The notes: generated by a model from the sequence alone, not told the origin. A DNA stretch of 64,000 nucleotides from Dryomyza anilis (GCA_951804985.1 OX638132.1:106611737-106675736); one strand, 5' to 3'; counted from the first letter of the stretch, positions 38,685 through 51,200 are shown. Numbers and translations are program-made.

Positions 38685-39312
38685 CCCTACAACAGTGTAA
38701 GGCCTTATTGAATAAATTTTTATTCAAATAAATGATGAAATAAATACTTTTTTTATTTGTATTTTTTACTTTTCGTTCAAATATCAAATTTTTATCTTTC
38801 ATCTTTTTATTTGACGAGACAAATAAATTATTTGTTATTTGTTAATTAAAATAAATTTATTTTAAATGTAAAATGAAGCAATAAATAAAAACAAAATTTG
38901 AAAATTATGTTCCAAATGAAGTCCATGAGAATTCGTGCCATCATTATTGAAGTTAAATATATCAACAATAATAATAATAGTAATAGTTCACGCTCGGCTC
39001 AGAGCTTTTCGTGGGCAGTGTGGTTTGCCATTGTCTGCCGAGAGGTAGAGCGGTATACAAAAATGATTTTTATGAAAAGATGTTAGTCCCAGCCATTATT
39101 TAATTCACATTTTAATAAAATCTTTGAAAACAAAATCATTTGTATTTTTATTTGAACTTTTCAAATAACGAATAAAAAGATAACAAATAAATTTAATTTA
39201 TTTGTTATTTGAAATACAAATAAATCAAAAATTATTTGTCACTCAAAATAACAATGAAAGTTATTTGATATCTTTTTATTTGAAATAATTTTTTCCCTAC
39301 ACTGCCCTACAA
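38685..39312. mobile_element. hAT MITE with perfect 8-bp target duplication
   Basis: The element occupies 38693-39304 (612 bp). CCCTACAA is duplicated at 38685-38692 and 39305-39312. The ends are CAGTGTAAGG (left) and CCCTACACTG (right), the hAT-type CAGTGTARGG terminus. Both arms are filled with TTATTTG/CAAATAA motifs in opposing orientation. No transposase. A SINE fragment sits inside. Confidence 0.85.
38966..39094 (-). mobile_element. SINE 3' part inside the hAT MITE
   Basis: The complement matches the 49267-49578 SINE: CTAACATCTTTTCATA, CCGCTCTACCTCTCGGCAG, ATGGCAAACC, then an (ATT)n tail. The tRNA-like head is missing. Confidence 0.7.
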
Positions 39313-39507
39313 CATCTCACATCAAATACTGAATCCTGTACTGAAACTGCAAGTTAATTATTTTAAAATATTCCATTCGGAATATTTAAAAAAAATATTT
39401 ATGTCAATTTAATACTCGGATGGTCTGATTTGACCAAAAATTTCTTCGATTTTAAATATTTTTTTTACGCCATATCAAAAAGCTGAAACTTCTTGACTTC
39501 TTAAACT

Positions 39508-39785
39508 ACACTAAGAAAACAGAATAATTATAAAAGTGAAGCTGCAACTAAAATACTACTCGCTTTAACAATTCCAAATAAATTTGCAGCAAAAGTGTAA
39601 ATAAATTGTAAATATCGCATATTTTGTATTATTTGTGAGATGTTTCCTATAAACATCACGAAAAATGTCATAGTTGTGGTAGATTCACTGCAACTACTAG
39701 AGAAATAGGTAGTAGCATTGCTGAAAATATTCACATAGTCCATAGATATTAATGCTTTGGTAGCAAAACTATTAATATTATTAAC
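39508..39785 (+). mobile_element. Solo terminal arm of CACTAAGAAAACA element
   Basis: Starts CACTAAGAAAACA after TA and carries the GCTGCAACTA, CTTTAACAATTC and GCAGCAAAA blocks seen, diverged, in the arms of the element at 45048-46998. No matching right end was found. Confidence 0.55.
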
Positions 39786-39881
39786 CGGTACCGCGCAAGT
39801 ATTCTAAGAGAGTCATTGTAAGGATAGGGAAAACCTATTTATTTCCCTAGGGATCTTGACGCCCTAACAAGAATTGATCTC

Positions 39882-40345
39882 TTATAAGTCGAGTTTCTGA
39901 ATATAGGAATTAAAATTTGAGTACAAAGACTTGAACATGAAAAACATTTCAAATAGATATGGAGGATTCTGAGAGATAACGACTTTATAAAAAAGAATTA
40001 ACAGCCTTAATCTAATATAAGAAAGGAATGTGCAATTTAAGAACATTTGCTCGTATGCGCTAACATGATCGCGTAATCGAAGTTTATAGACATATCTAAG
40101 TATTCTGTTAAATATTAATTTTATTTGATTTTGATTAGACAAATTTGTTCCCGAGTAAACCTCTAAACCGCATGTTTTAATAGACATGAGTAGAGCTTGA
40201 TCAACTCTTTTTCGAATTGTAAGAGGTAAATAAGAATTTTAAACTATTATAACCTCCTGAGCGTAAGAGACTCTGGACGAAAGATTGGCAATATACTTAC
40301 GAAAACTAAGATCATTGTCAATAATAATCCCCAGACATCGTTATT
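39882..40345 (-). pseudogene. LINE reverse-transcriptase C-terminal relic
   Basis: Minus-strand translation begins GIIIDNDLSFRKYIANLSSR, passes an in-frame stop after AQEVIIV, and continues with LTIRKRVDQALLMSIKTCGLE and IKLIFNRILRYVYKLRLRDH. This is the usual C-terminal tail of non-LTR retrotransposon ORF2 proteins, beyond the catalytic palm. 5' truncated and broken, so not functional. Confidence 0.7.
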
Positions 40346-40896
40346 AAAATTTAAAGTCAACAATTTAGATTTAATTCAGTAAAAGTGGCAGCAATCATTT
40401 ATGAAGCAGTTTTCATCTCATAACATCTGCATTTTCTAATTTAAAAAGGGTCGCAGGAGACATAAAGTTAAGCGGTCGCAAAGTCAGAAAGCACTGGTCT
40501 AGATGAAAAAACCTGTAATTATTTCAAGAATGCATTTTCGATTATTTGATTGATAATTGTGACAAAATTAGCGTACAAATTAACGAAAAATGTATATTAA
40601 TTTAGTTCCAATCCAAAAGAAACTGTCACATAGGGCCGGAATGAGCTTACTCGTTACTTTGTCCTGTTTAGTTTGCATTCTATACTAAAAGTGTTCGCTT
40701 TTTAACGAAAAAAGTGGGTTTAACGAAAACTGCAAATGAATTAACGTTAACCTTAAACAACATATGTTCATTTATTTGTATTATGCTTTAGCAAGTAATA
40801 TAGTCAATTCTGAACACGTTACAATAAAAAATAATGCCAGTAAAAATAATCATACAGTAAACAAAACAGTTTTTTTTTATAAGACAAGTAAAATGG
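40346..40896. other. 3' flank of minus-strand Tudor gene
   Basis: AATAAA on the minus strand (TTTATT at 40771-40776) lies about 120 nt beyond the stop codon and is the probable poly(A) signal. Otherwise AT-rich without features. Confidence 0.5.
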
Positions 40897-43010
40897 TTAT
40901 TTAAACCCAGATTTCTGCAACTTTTGAATAAGAGCTGACATTTCAACTATTATAATTTGATCGTCGATGGCCTTCACTTTGTCAATTTTGATAATCTTAT
41001 TAACGGGAACATGCTTCTTTAGACAAGCAGCCAGCTGAGCATCTATGTCGGTGGGCAAACCTAAAATAAAAAGGGGTTTTAACATGAATGCAATGCAGCA
41101 GTGAACCACAATCTAATACCATCGATTAGGCACAAATTCGTGGCACAATCAATCTTGAGATCTGTCGGATAGGGGCGTATGTGCTCGCTCGTTATAGTGC
41201 CCTCATTAGTGTAGTCAATGTATACAACCGTATACTCATTAGCATTTGGAATGGATGTGACCCTTGCACGATACCAGTCACCCTCGAACTTTGCAATGCA
41301 ATATTCGTTGATGCTGTGGACGACTTCGATCAGAAAGAACTTCAAACATTGAGACATTTGAATTTACCTGGGTCTATAGGCCTCGCCCGAGTCTTGAAAT
41401 GCCGTCATGTAGTCCTGTAAATTGACCATGGTTTTTACGTCTGTACGCTCAATGCAACCAAAGTACCCCAGTTCCAAGCACGAATTGTCCACCACAAACA
41501 CTTCGACATCCATGACATTTTTTGCTAAAGTTCGCAAAACAAAGGGCTGCAAAGAAAATTGAGAAGCGTTGATAAGACATTTCGTAAAATTGTCACACTT
41601 ACAGCAGTCAAAGTCGGCCCACGAAGATTGACTTGTTTTGCTGAACGTGTAGCTGCTTCCAGCTGTTTGAAGTTGTTCTGCTTGTGGTTGCGGTTTATTT
41701 GAAGCTCATCCTTCAATCCACCGTTGTGATCTATTTCAACACAAGAAGATGGCTTGGCTGCTGCAGGCGGAGTGTCAATGCGACGCGAATCCTTCTCCAC
41801 GAACACGCTCATGTTGGCGGCAAATTGTGCTATTTGCTCATTGAGGCATTCTTCGCTCTGCCAGTGGGACAGCATTACGGCACCGCCGCGCTCATCGCTA
41901 TTGCAATATTGTATCTTAAACTCCATGTCTTCGAACTGAGATAGAAAATTGGTGAGTTGTTCGTTGAGTTCGTAGTTCTCAACGTTTTTCAATTGCAGCT
42001 GAACCGTGTGCTGCTGTAGACCGACTACATGATCAGAAATTTCGCGCAAGTCGGACAACTGTCGCACCGCCGTGGTGCCATAGTCGCAGAAGAGCACGCG
42101 AATATTCTTAGCATTCCGGACAGCGAGAACTTGCACGCGGTACATGATGCCAATTTGGTCCATGTGGCTGATGGCGTAAGAGTTGGCCACCGGAAGTTTA
42201 TTTAGAGGTGCGGCGACCTTGCCGTAGGCGTCGACCGCCTTGGCCACTTGCATGAACCGCTCGTTCTCGCTCTGTACAAGTGAACGCACATAGCAACGAT
42301 TCGGAGTGCGAAAGCCAGTCAACAGCACGCGGCTATGTTGCTTTGGCATCGGTGATGTGGGCATTTGGACTTGTTGGACCTGTGGACGGTGGCGAATCGC
42401 ATGCTGCTCCGGACCGGTTACGACATTTGCTTCAGATTTATCTTTCGACTCTGGCAATGACTGTTTCTGCTGCGTTTGTATTTTAGGCATTTGTCTAGTC
42501 TGCTGTACTGCATGCGTGGTTATCATGCTCGATGCTGCTGTGAGCACTGGAAGCACTACATCATTTTGCGTACACGCTCTGACCAGAGGCCTACAAAGTC
42601 GATATTGGTTTAATTAAATTATTAAAAAGTTTTACTATATTTACGGCATTGCAAAGCAAATGTAACGATGACATGGCCAATCCTTGCGTTGGCAATCTGG
42701 CGAGCAATAATAATCACCGCAACGCTGGCAAACACAGACAGACGTCTTCTTGCACAGAACACAGGACGCTGTCTTCACGGATTTGCCTGCAGCAACAGAT
42801 TCATTGGAGGGCTAAATAGAAGGGAGGGCATTACAAGGCATCGATCCTGCTGTATACTCAATTACCTGATGCACTGTGGATTCACAAATATTATCCGAGT
42901 TGCGGCTCACATCACATGTATTGTATAGTTTGATCGGGCGACTGTTTTAATAGACACAAAATCAATAAAAATTAGGATAATGTCTAAGTACGTTACCTTT
43001 TCAACATCAT
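40897..43010 (-). CDS. MYND-finger, two-Tudor protein (TDRD1-like paralogue)
   Basis: Seven exons, in transcription order 43010-42997, 42941-42866, 42811-42645, 42590-41603, 41546-41368, 41313-41120, 41060-40897. Introns are 54-59 bp and phases agree throughout, giving 593 aa. An apparent in-frame stop at about 41363 is removed by the 54-bp intron 41314-41367. MYND finger at 47-82 (CVLC, CVCQRC, CSPDC, HRYIC). Tudor 1 core about 223-265 (IGIMYRVQVLAVR, LFCDYGTT); Tudor 2 about 476-525 (NEYCIAKFEGDWYRARV, VYIDYTNEG). Between them is a Gln-rich stretch (about 108-150) and a Lys/Asn-rich linker. The likely role is as an adaptor for dimethyl-arginine Piwi proteins in the piRNA pathway. Convergent with the larger paralogue and sharing its exon-end layout (GLP at a phase-1 intron), which suggests an old inverted duplication. 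Confidence 0.93.
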
Positions 43011-43134
43011 ATTCACCCAGATAAAAATTACTTATAAAATAAACCACTGAAATAATGACGCCCAAACAAACGCTGAAATTGCAAATAAAAGAAGAAGAAA
43101 GCAGCGCAGTATGAAACGTCAAAAGTCCACTTGG

Positions 43135-43142
43135 TATCGATA
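43135..43142. promoter_or_regulatory. DRE box upstream of minus-strand Tudor gene
   Basis: An exact TATCGATA, the DREF-binding core-promoter element of many Drosophila growth and germline genes, 125 bp upstream of the start codon at 43010. Confidence 0.6.
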
Positions 43143-43149
43143 CCAGGAA

Positions 43150-44750
43150 CGTGCGTCCAGTTAGAAACGACGTCGGGCAACGGAACGGGTGGAACGAAAC
43201 ACAGGGTGTGCCTTTTAAATTTGGGAAATGCGTTTTTGGGGCTTTTGGAGCCTTTTTTTGGGGGTTCTTGGTATCAATTCAGTTGATTTTGACCTAATGA
43301 ATTCGTAAAAATCAATATAAACATCAATATTTGGATATTTTAGAAGATATTCGCATGAAACCTCTAGAGAATTCCGGACCCGATTTGGTACACTTAAAAA
43401 TTATCTGCAGATATGACACCTAGTCCAAAAATTTTCTAAAATTATGATCTTTTCAAAAAGGTATGTCACATATATACAGAGAATGTCTGAGTGGGTGAAA
43501 TCGTCCCTAACCTCAATTGTGTTTACAGGACAAAACATTGTGTTTGAAGGATTTTACACCTGCCGGAACTGTAATTTCAACAAATTAAATAGGAGAATAA
43601 TTTTAGAAAAATATTCATACCAAAGCAATGTTGATAACTTAAAGGTCACTCTTGGAAATCCTTGAATCCTCCAGTGGAAAATTTTAACCGCCCCAAAATG
43701 GTTAGAGACTTGATTTTGGTGTCAACATTCTTTTAAAAATCTCTTCTATCGAATGCATTGGCTGTGATGTGCAGAAAATTTTTATCCTTCCAGCAACGAT
43801 TTTTTGTCAGATTTTGGAACAGTTAGAAATCTCTAACCGAGATGAAAGTTTGTTCATTTTTTTTCCAAATTTTTGATACCACTTTCATGTCTGCAGAAAA
43901 CTCCAAAGTGCTCCAAAACGGGTTAGCAACGATTTTTAAAAATTCGTTGCTAACTGGACGCCACAGGGTGGTTGCGACAGGGTGGTTGCCTAGACGATCA
44001 GCTGTTCTTGTTTGCATATTTTTTAAACGTTTGGATTCATTTTTCACGACGGAGGATTCACCTGATTGCATGACAATGGTTCTGAAAATTTTCGAAAAAT
44101 CAGACCTTTCGACTGGTACGACTGTCACTTCACCAATATATTTCAACATCTTCCAAATCGACCATAACCTCAAATTATTGATAAAAAATTCGTTGCTGAG
44201 AATTAAAAAATTCTCTGCAGCTATGACACCTATGACGATACCAATATCAATTTCCTAGCGATTTTCCTACTACACCAAATCCTGGAATCCTCCAAATTGG
44301 CCAACACCCGTTGCTGGACACTTGAACATTTTCTGCAGCGATGCCACCTATGGAGCTTTGTAGCGGAGTGATTTAGAAAATGTTTGGCATCAAAATCAAC
44401 CCTGTAACTGTACGGCTACTCCTGGAATTCAATGAATCCTACAGTAGAGGATTCATAGAATTCCAGAAGTAGCACAGCAGTTACAGACTTGATTTTGGTG
44501 TCAAACATTTTCTAAAAATATCCTCTTCAGAAGGTATATGGTGCCATATGTGCAGAAAATGTTTATCCTTCCAGCAACGAATTTTGGACATATTTTTTTT
44601 TGATTTTGGAACAGTTGAAAATCTCTAACCGAGATGACAGTTCCTTCATTGTGTAGGAAATTTTATTTCTAATTTTTTGAGACCACTGTCATTTCTGCAG
44701 AAAACTCCTAAGTGTTCCAAAACGGGTTAGCAACGATTTTTTTTTATTAA
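43150..44750. repeat. Repeat-rich stretch with 800-bp direct duplication
   Basis: About 43745-43935 recurs at about 44525-44740: GTGCAGAAAAT, TTTATCCTTCCAGCAACGA, TTTTGGAACAGTT, AATCTCTAACCGAGATGA and CCAAAACGGGTTAGCAACG are shared in order. The intervening part has GCAGCTATGACACCTATG-type motifs in several versions. The family is unknown and has no coding potential. The second copy ends directly at the pickpocket-like exon. Confidence 0.65.
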
Positions 44751-44753
44751 AAT

Positions 44754-44957
44754 TCAATAAAATGAAAGCTGCTCGCCACAGCGCTCGCACATAGTGCAGG
44801 TGCCGCGAAAGAAAACAATTTCGCCCACGAAATCATCGATCTGCAGATCGTGATGACTGCCAAAGTGCTCCTCGCTGATTTCCCAGATCTTTTCGCCGTT
44901 GTAGATCTCACAGACGATCACCGCCGGAAAAGTCGTGTTCCAGTTGAGGCTGTCCAA
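44754..44957 (-). pseudogene. Isolated pickpocket (DEG/ENaC) exon-like fragment
   Basis: Minus-strand reading gives LNWNTTFPAVIVCEIYNGEK, then IWEISEEHFGSHHDLQIDDF and VGEIVFFRGTCTMCERC, which resembles the post-TM1 extracellular start of insect pickpocket sodium channels. The region is much more GC-rich and codon-like than its surroundings. No neighbouring channel exons, second transmembrane segment or donor site are seen; a stop follows soon after GEQLSFY. Best read as a single captured or left-behind exon between repeats. Confidence 0.6.
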
Positions 44958-45047
44958 TTTTTAGCATTATTATTTGTAAAAATTACAGAGTTGTTGTAGA
45001 ATTAAAACTAACGAAATACATTTTCTAAAAACTGTTTTTTCGGTATA

Positions 45048-46998
45048 CACTAAGAAAACAAGATGTTTATGAAAGTCTTGCTGCAACTATCCTTTAAAAT
45101 TTACGCCTTGTACCAAATATTCAAACATCCCATAACTTTCAATAAAGTTGCAGCCAAACTATTAATATTTTTTAAATATGACGTATATTCAGATAGTTAC
45201 GAGATGCTTGCCACAACAGCAATGAAAATTGAGATATTTACAGCAAAACTTTTGAGTTATTTTGACATTTGAGTACCATAAAAAAGGAAAATGGCGTACT
45301 TTTTCCTTACGCTCGATTTATCCACAACAATGAATAAATCAAATGGTGTAAAAAAGTGCCAACTCAAATATTACATTTTAATGGTAAAAGTAATAAAAAA
45401 TATTGTGATTAACATTATCAAAAAATATTTTTTTTCAGAGTTTACTTTGCTGATAGCGTCGCCGGTCGGACTTGGTTCTTCTGCAAAGAAATCTCAAGTC
45501 GTTGTACAATTTTTCCTTCGAAGGATTTAAAAAGACGATGGCGATGTATACCAGGATGTAGCATGTACCAGGATACTGTTTTAATTCTAGAATAAATAAA
45601 AATACATTTTCTTTCAATTCAATAAAAATTACTGCGCGAATTCTAATGGAGTACCTTTTCCAAATATTCATCAACTATCTTCCTATTTGTCAGATGTTAA
45701 ATTGATGGTTGCTATTGATAATCGTAAATTCGAAAGATGGTTGCTAGCAATATTTATCGTATTTGACGGATGTTTGAGTGATGGTTGTCTCAAATACGAT
45801 TTAAATAATTTGTTAATAACTTGATATTTAGGGCTGTGATATTTCTGGCAATCATCTTTGTTTTTTTTAGTGTAGGATTAAATGGAATGTTCCAGCTTTT
45901 GATCAAAATTGTATTTAAATTTCATGTTGTTTGTTTTCATGGTATTCTAATATTCGATTTCTCAATACAAAATAAACGTATTTCTATTAGTTTGTAGCGT
46001 CGGTGGCTCGTCTGGTTAGTGCGTTGGACTACGAGTCAAAAAAGTTACTGGTGCATTGGACTAGGAGCCGAAAGGTCACAGCAAAGACTTTAATGTATAT
46101 ATATATTTAATATATTTAAAGTCTTTGTCTTAGATACGGCAACGCGACACGTAATTGCGTCTGGTGGCTGGGCGGCCAAATTATGGTCAACTTTGATTCG
46201 GGAGATATCGCGTAATGGCTTGGGTGACGACGATAATGCGCGATAATAAAGATTTTTTTAAAACAAAAAATATAAAAATTTAAAAATGTAAATAATATTT
46301 TTAAACGTCAAATTTTATGTACACTGAAGAACAAAAACTTATAATATTATTTTCAAAGTTAAAAATAATATTGTCGCTTTGAGATTATAAAAAAATTGAT
46401 AATATTTATTTTCAAAAATCAACAATAATTTTCTATGTGTATCTAGGCGATTATTTGAAATGATTTAGCCGTAAATCCTTGGATTGTCTCATGGCAGACA
46501 GGCACCACGGAGTTCTTGATTTCTTTCATGTACTGAACGACCTTTCTGCAAACGATAATTAATTAGCCCACCTTCGACCATCGGAATGAGCGATATGCAA
46601 CCACCGACATATTTTTGTCCAACGGTATATAACATAATAACACGATTAAGTCTTTGCGCGACGATTTTTAATATTTAAAAATATAAGCAAATTTCAAAAT
46701 ACAAAAATTAATTTTTAACGTCAATCTATTTTTTTTTTTGTTTACTTCAAAATTAAAATTAATAATTTTATTTTCAAAGTTAAAAATAATATTGTCGTTA
46801 GTAGTTTTTAATATATTGATAATAATTATTTTCAAAAATTAACAATAATTTTCTATGTGTGTGTCATATTTAATAAATATTAATAGTTTTGCTGCAGCTT
46901 TATTGAAACTTATTGGATATTTGAATATTTGCTACAAGGCGTAAATTTAAAAGGATAGTTGCAAGCAAGACTTTCATGAACATTTTGTTTTCTTAGTG
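45048..46998. mobile_element. Element with about 150-bp terminal inverted repeats, TA flanks
   Basis: The left arm CACTAAGAAAACAAGATG... (45048-45205) is closely inverted at the right (about 46860-46998), with TA outside both. Shared inner blocks include GAAAGTCTTGCT, CAACTATCCTTT, TTTACGCCTTGTA and CAAACTATTAATATTT or a variant. The interior has a direct repeat (46320-46440 and 46740-46860, AAAGTTAAAAATAATATTGT) and a SINE-like insert. No transposase frame. Confidence 0.75.
45994..46255 (+). mobile_element. tRNA-related SINE-like insert, duplicated-arm type
   Basis: GTCGGTGGCTCGTCTGGTTA, then GTGCGTTGGACTACGAGTC and a second GTGCATTGGACTAGGAGCC, each followed by an AAAGGTC or AAAGTTA-type end. 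So the anticodon-arm-like part is doubled, as in 54406-54486. A different body follows (GGCGGCCAAATTATGGTCAA), ending in GATAATAAAG. Confidence 0.55.
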
Positions 46999-47091
46999 TA
47001 AGAAATAAAAGTAGTTATTACTATTAAAGATTTAGTTGTATTGAAATTATATTAAATTTATTCCTATTAATATTTTAATTAAAAAATGTGT

Positions 47092-47262
47092 AAATACAAT
47101 TAATTAATTAGTAAATACATTCATATTTTTAATTGGAATACGATTTTGTTTACTATTAATATAAATGGTTATATATACGTACAATATTTTTTGTAAATAC
47201 AATTAATTAATTAATTAGTAAATACATTCATATTTTTAATTGGAATACGATTTTGTTTACTT
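47092..47262 (+). repeat. Short direct repeat
   Basis: A segment of about 60 bp containing GTAAATACATTCATATTT and GGAATACGATTTTGTTTAC occurs at 47092-47153 and again 107 bp on. The rest of 46999-48130 is AT-rich without a gene. 47878-48005 matches the 2460-2620 repeat family. Confidence 0.65.
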
Positions 47263-48269
47263 TTTCTGTGTATGTTATTAAAGCATTAAATGGCTCAATT
47301 TATTTTTGCTGTCAATAATTTGAACAAACAGGTTATGATGCTCATTTTGTTGCATATTGAATCATTAAAAAGCGAATATCAAATTTTATGTTTGACTCAA
47401 TTAATTGGGCCCACCTGTAGAAGTTGTGAAAACCGACTTCGGTAAAACATTCGTTAGGTTGAAAGAATTTTACAAAGCATATCAAAAAGTATAAATACTT
47501 ATTTAATATTTATTTTATGTTATATATTGAATTAAATTATTTTTATTTTCATATGTTTCTATTCGACAAATATTTTATTTAATTTAACAAAATATTTAAT
47601 TGATCCAATTTCTATCGAATGCAATTTTTAATTTATGTTACTTATTAATTAATTAATTAATGATTTAAAAATTCCCAATACAAAATTCAATATATATAAC
47701 AAATTTAATATCAATATGACAAAAAAAATGAATTAAAGTTTCTCCAATTAACATATTCTCATTATTACGAATATGGAAATCAATGCTACTAAAAATTACA
47801 TCGACTGAGTTTCAATTAAAAATTAATTGGATTGATTAACATTTTAGTTATATTTACACACTTTTTTCTGTGTGTAGGCTTTAGATCATGATTCTTTGTA
47901 AAGTATGGATCAGGTTGCCTTACGTGAATTTGAAATAAGTATTACCCAAGTCGACCATTTCAGGTGGCCTTTGATTAATCGCATTCTGATCAGGGATCGA
48001 ATTCTAATATCCACTCGCGAAACTTTGTATGTGCTATATAGTTACCGGTTGGTACATATATGGCACGATTTGTTTATTGGGTAATATATTGAATACAAAA
48101 CTGGTAAGAAGGGTTCTATCTGCTATCTGTTAATGCTATATAATGAAAGTCAACATGTGGAATGTTTTTATTTACACAGCTTGTGAATAAAAATATTCAA
48201 ATCACACTCAGTAGCGAAGTTTTTCAGTAAGACGTCGATGTCGTATACTAACTCCCAGCTATTAGGAAA

Positions 48270-51200
48270 ATGGCATCTGGAAAAGGCAGACACTATATAC
48301 TTTATTATTATTATGTGTTATTGTTGGCTTTCAGTATACTGCCAAGACTTGTCTATGTAACACCCATCGTGGGAGGAGAATTAGTGAGGACAGTGGGTGG
48401 TAATAATTATTATTTTTTCTTACTTTGTGTTGTGTGAAAATTGACGTTTGTTTTTGCAACAATAAACCAGAAGTTCCAAAATACCCGTATATGGTGTCAT
48501 TGCAAGATCGCATTATATCAAGTAATAGAACCGTTGAATATCAGCACTTCTGCGGAGGCACTTTAATCAGCAGCAGGTGGATCTTAACAGCGGCTCATTG
48601 CATTTGGAGAAAGTGAGTTAAATTAAAAATATCCGAACATTTTATATTATTGTGGTTTTAGGCAGATCGATCAAATTGTCGCTGTAATCGGACAAGAAAA
48701 TATATCCAAATATATGCAATTCAGATATTATAACATCGATGACGTAGAGTTTATATTGTTTCAACCGTAGGTATAAAATGCATTTTCTAGAGATATTAAA
48801 TTTAACCAACATTTGCAGCACCAACTTTCAAAATGATATCGCTTTATTACGATTAGTGGAACCTTTTCAAAAGAACAATACTGCAAAATTGGAGAATTCG
48901 ATTAATAACTTTGCAAACCTACCTGGATATGGGATGAAAGCTTATAGAAAAAGTATGTTATCTACATGGTACACCAGAGTGTATGTATTTTATATATAAT
49001 AGCTCCAATACAGGTGGTTTCTCTGCCACTTATATAATTCAAACATTGGTTATGTGGAAATTGAAAGGAACATTTTATGAATTTTTCAAGACACAAATTA
49101 AGCACTAGTTCTGTAAACTGTTTTCCTCTGTTCAACCTGTAAAATTCCACTTCCACAAAACAAATGTATTTTCGGAAGAGAACACTACATAATCTCTGGG
49201 TACACTCAGATAATTACAAAAATTGTGCTATAGTGTACTGGATATAATGACAAATATGAATCGCATGTAGCCGCGGTAGCTCAGTGGTTAGTGCGTTGGA
49301 CTGCGAGCCGAAAGGTCCCCGGTTCAAGCCTGGACTGGGGCTAACAACATCTTTTCATAGAAACATTTTTCTATACCGCGCTACCTCTCGGCAGTAAATG
49401 GCAAACCTCTCGTAGGTTTGCCATTTACTGGTAGGTAAAACATTGCCTATGAAAAGCCGTTCGGATTCGGCACTAAACTGTAGGTCCCACCACTTTGAGT
49501 ACAAATATAATACGCACAGTGAGACAGCTCGGCCGAAGTTCTTATAGGACTGTAATGCCAAACTATTATTATTATTATTATGAATTGCATAGAGTCAACA
49601 GGTGGATCTGTCGTGAATTGCAAGACAAAATTTATATTATAACTACGTATATGCAAATAAAATTTGTTTGTTTACTGTAAGTACACCAATATAAGGTTAT
49701 ATGCAGATTTGTTATTGAATAATGTCAAATTTATGCATTTGCAAACTCCCAACTCTATTTACATAATGCCGTGTATACGATTAACAGCATTTATTTTACT
49801 TATATTTTTCACTTATGTGATTAGCTTTCAAACAACTATAGCTCTTTTTTCAGTATGATTTAAATTTTAAATATAATTTTTGGCATATTAAAATATTGAT
49901 TGTGTTTTGTTTAAAAACTTAAAAACGTGTTATTGCAAATTGTGTAGTTCCCAATTCTGTCGTATTTTGTTTAAAGCTTAAAGAAAATAGCAGGTGTTTT
50001 TGAAGTGAAATTTTAATTTTTAAAAAATCTATGATGCATTTTTTGATATTCATAAATTTATATTTTTTCCATATATGGGCATTTCCTGGGGTTCCGAACG
50101 GGACATTTGTACGCTTAAAACTTAAATATCTCGAAGGAAAATTAATGAATTAATATTTAAGTAAGACCAAACATCTTCAAAAAATCAGAGAATTCTATAC
50201 GGTGATTAAAAGATATAAATTAAATAGTGCTCGTTCCGGACGGGACTAAAACGGAAGTGCATGTCGAGGTTCATATGGAAATTTCAAAAAGTCTGTGAAT
50301 TTTGCGTAAAAATTATTATTTTTTTTTAGATTATTTTAAAAAATAGCTTTTTGCGCACAATATATTGTTTTGAAATATCTAAGAACAAAGCTAAGACAAT
50401 TTACTAGAAGAAATACTTATTCAAAAATCCAAATTTGTCCGTTATTTTAATTTCAATGATTATTTTTAGCTTTATATGAATGTAATCTGAAAAAAATAGA
50501 AAATAATTATTTGTATGTCAATGTTAGTTAATTTGGCTCAAAGTAGATGAAAAATTGGTATATTTACATGTTGTATAGTAACGTAACTTTATGAGTATTT
50601 TTTTTATACGTAACCGTTAACGCAATAACATTTTTTTCAGATTTTTAGATTCCAAATCCACCGTTATTTTAAAGATTTGAGTATTTTGAATTTTTCGGTC
50701 ATGCTTGACGTTTTACTGGAAAAGCCCATATGTTCTTATTTTTAAGCTTTAAAAAATACTAGGTCGGAATTATGGTGTTTTACATTAATATGACAATTTT
50801 GTCAACGTATTTTAATATACGGTCAACAAAAAAATGTGTTAGATTTTCAAAAATTAACAATTGATTTTTTATTGCTATATTAACAGATGTCTTTATTAAT
50901 TTAACAAATTGTTTTTTGTTTCATAAACAAAGACCACTTTGCTGATTTGTATATCCATGATTTGTCCTCCATAATATCGAGGATTAAATTAACAAAGAAC
51001 ACCCTGAGACTTTTATTGTTTTGTGTTTCAAATTAACAAATAAGCGGCATTTGTTAATTTGGTACATAGTATTTCATTATTATATAGAACATCGTCGATG
51101 TAGAAGTAAAACTCACCAAATAAATTTTAAAACCTCCAATAAATGGTTTTTGCAAATCGGTAAAATTTTAATGGATAAGCTTAATATTTATACCAAATGA

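Noticed and set aside
41357..41367. In-frame stop in the minus-strand Tudor gene, suggesting a pseudogene
   Set aside because: A 54-bp GT/AG intron (41314-41367) with matching phase removes it and restores a normal Tudor domain; all other introns of the gene are the same size.
49267..49345. Functional tRNA gene
   Set aside because: A- and B-box-like motifs are present but the acceptor stem does not pair and the sequence continues into a SINE body with target duplication.
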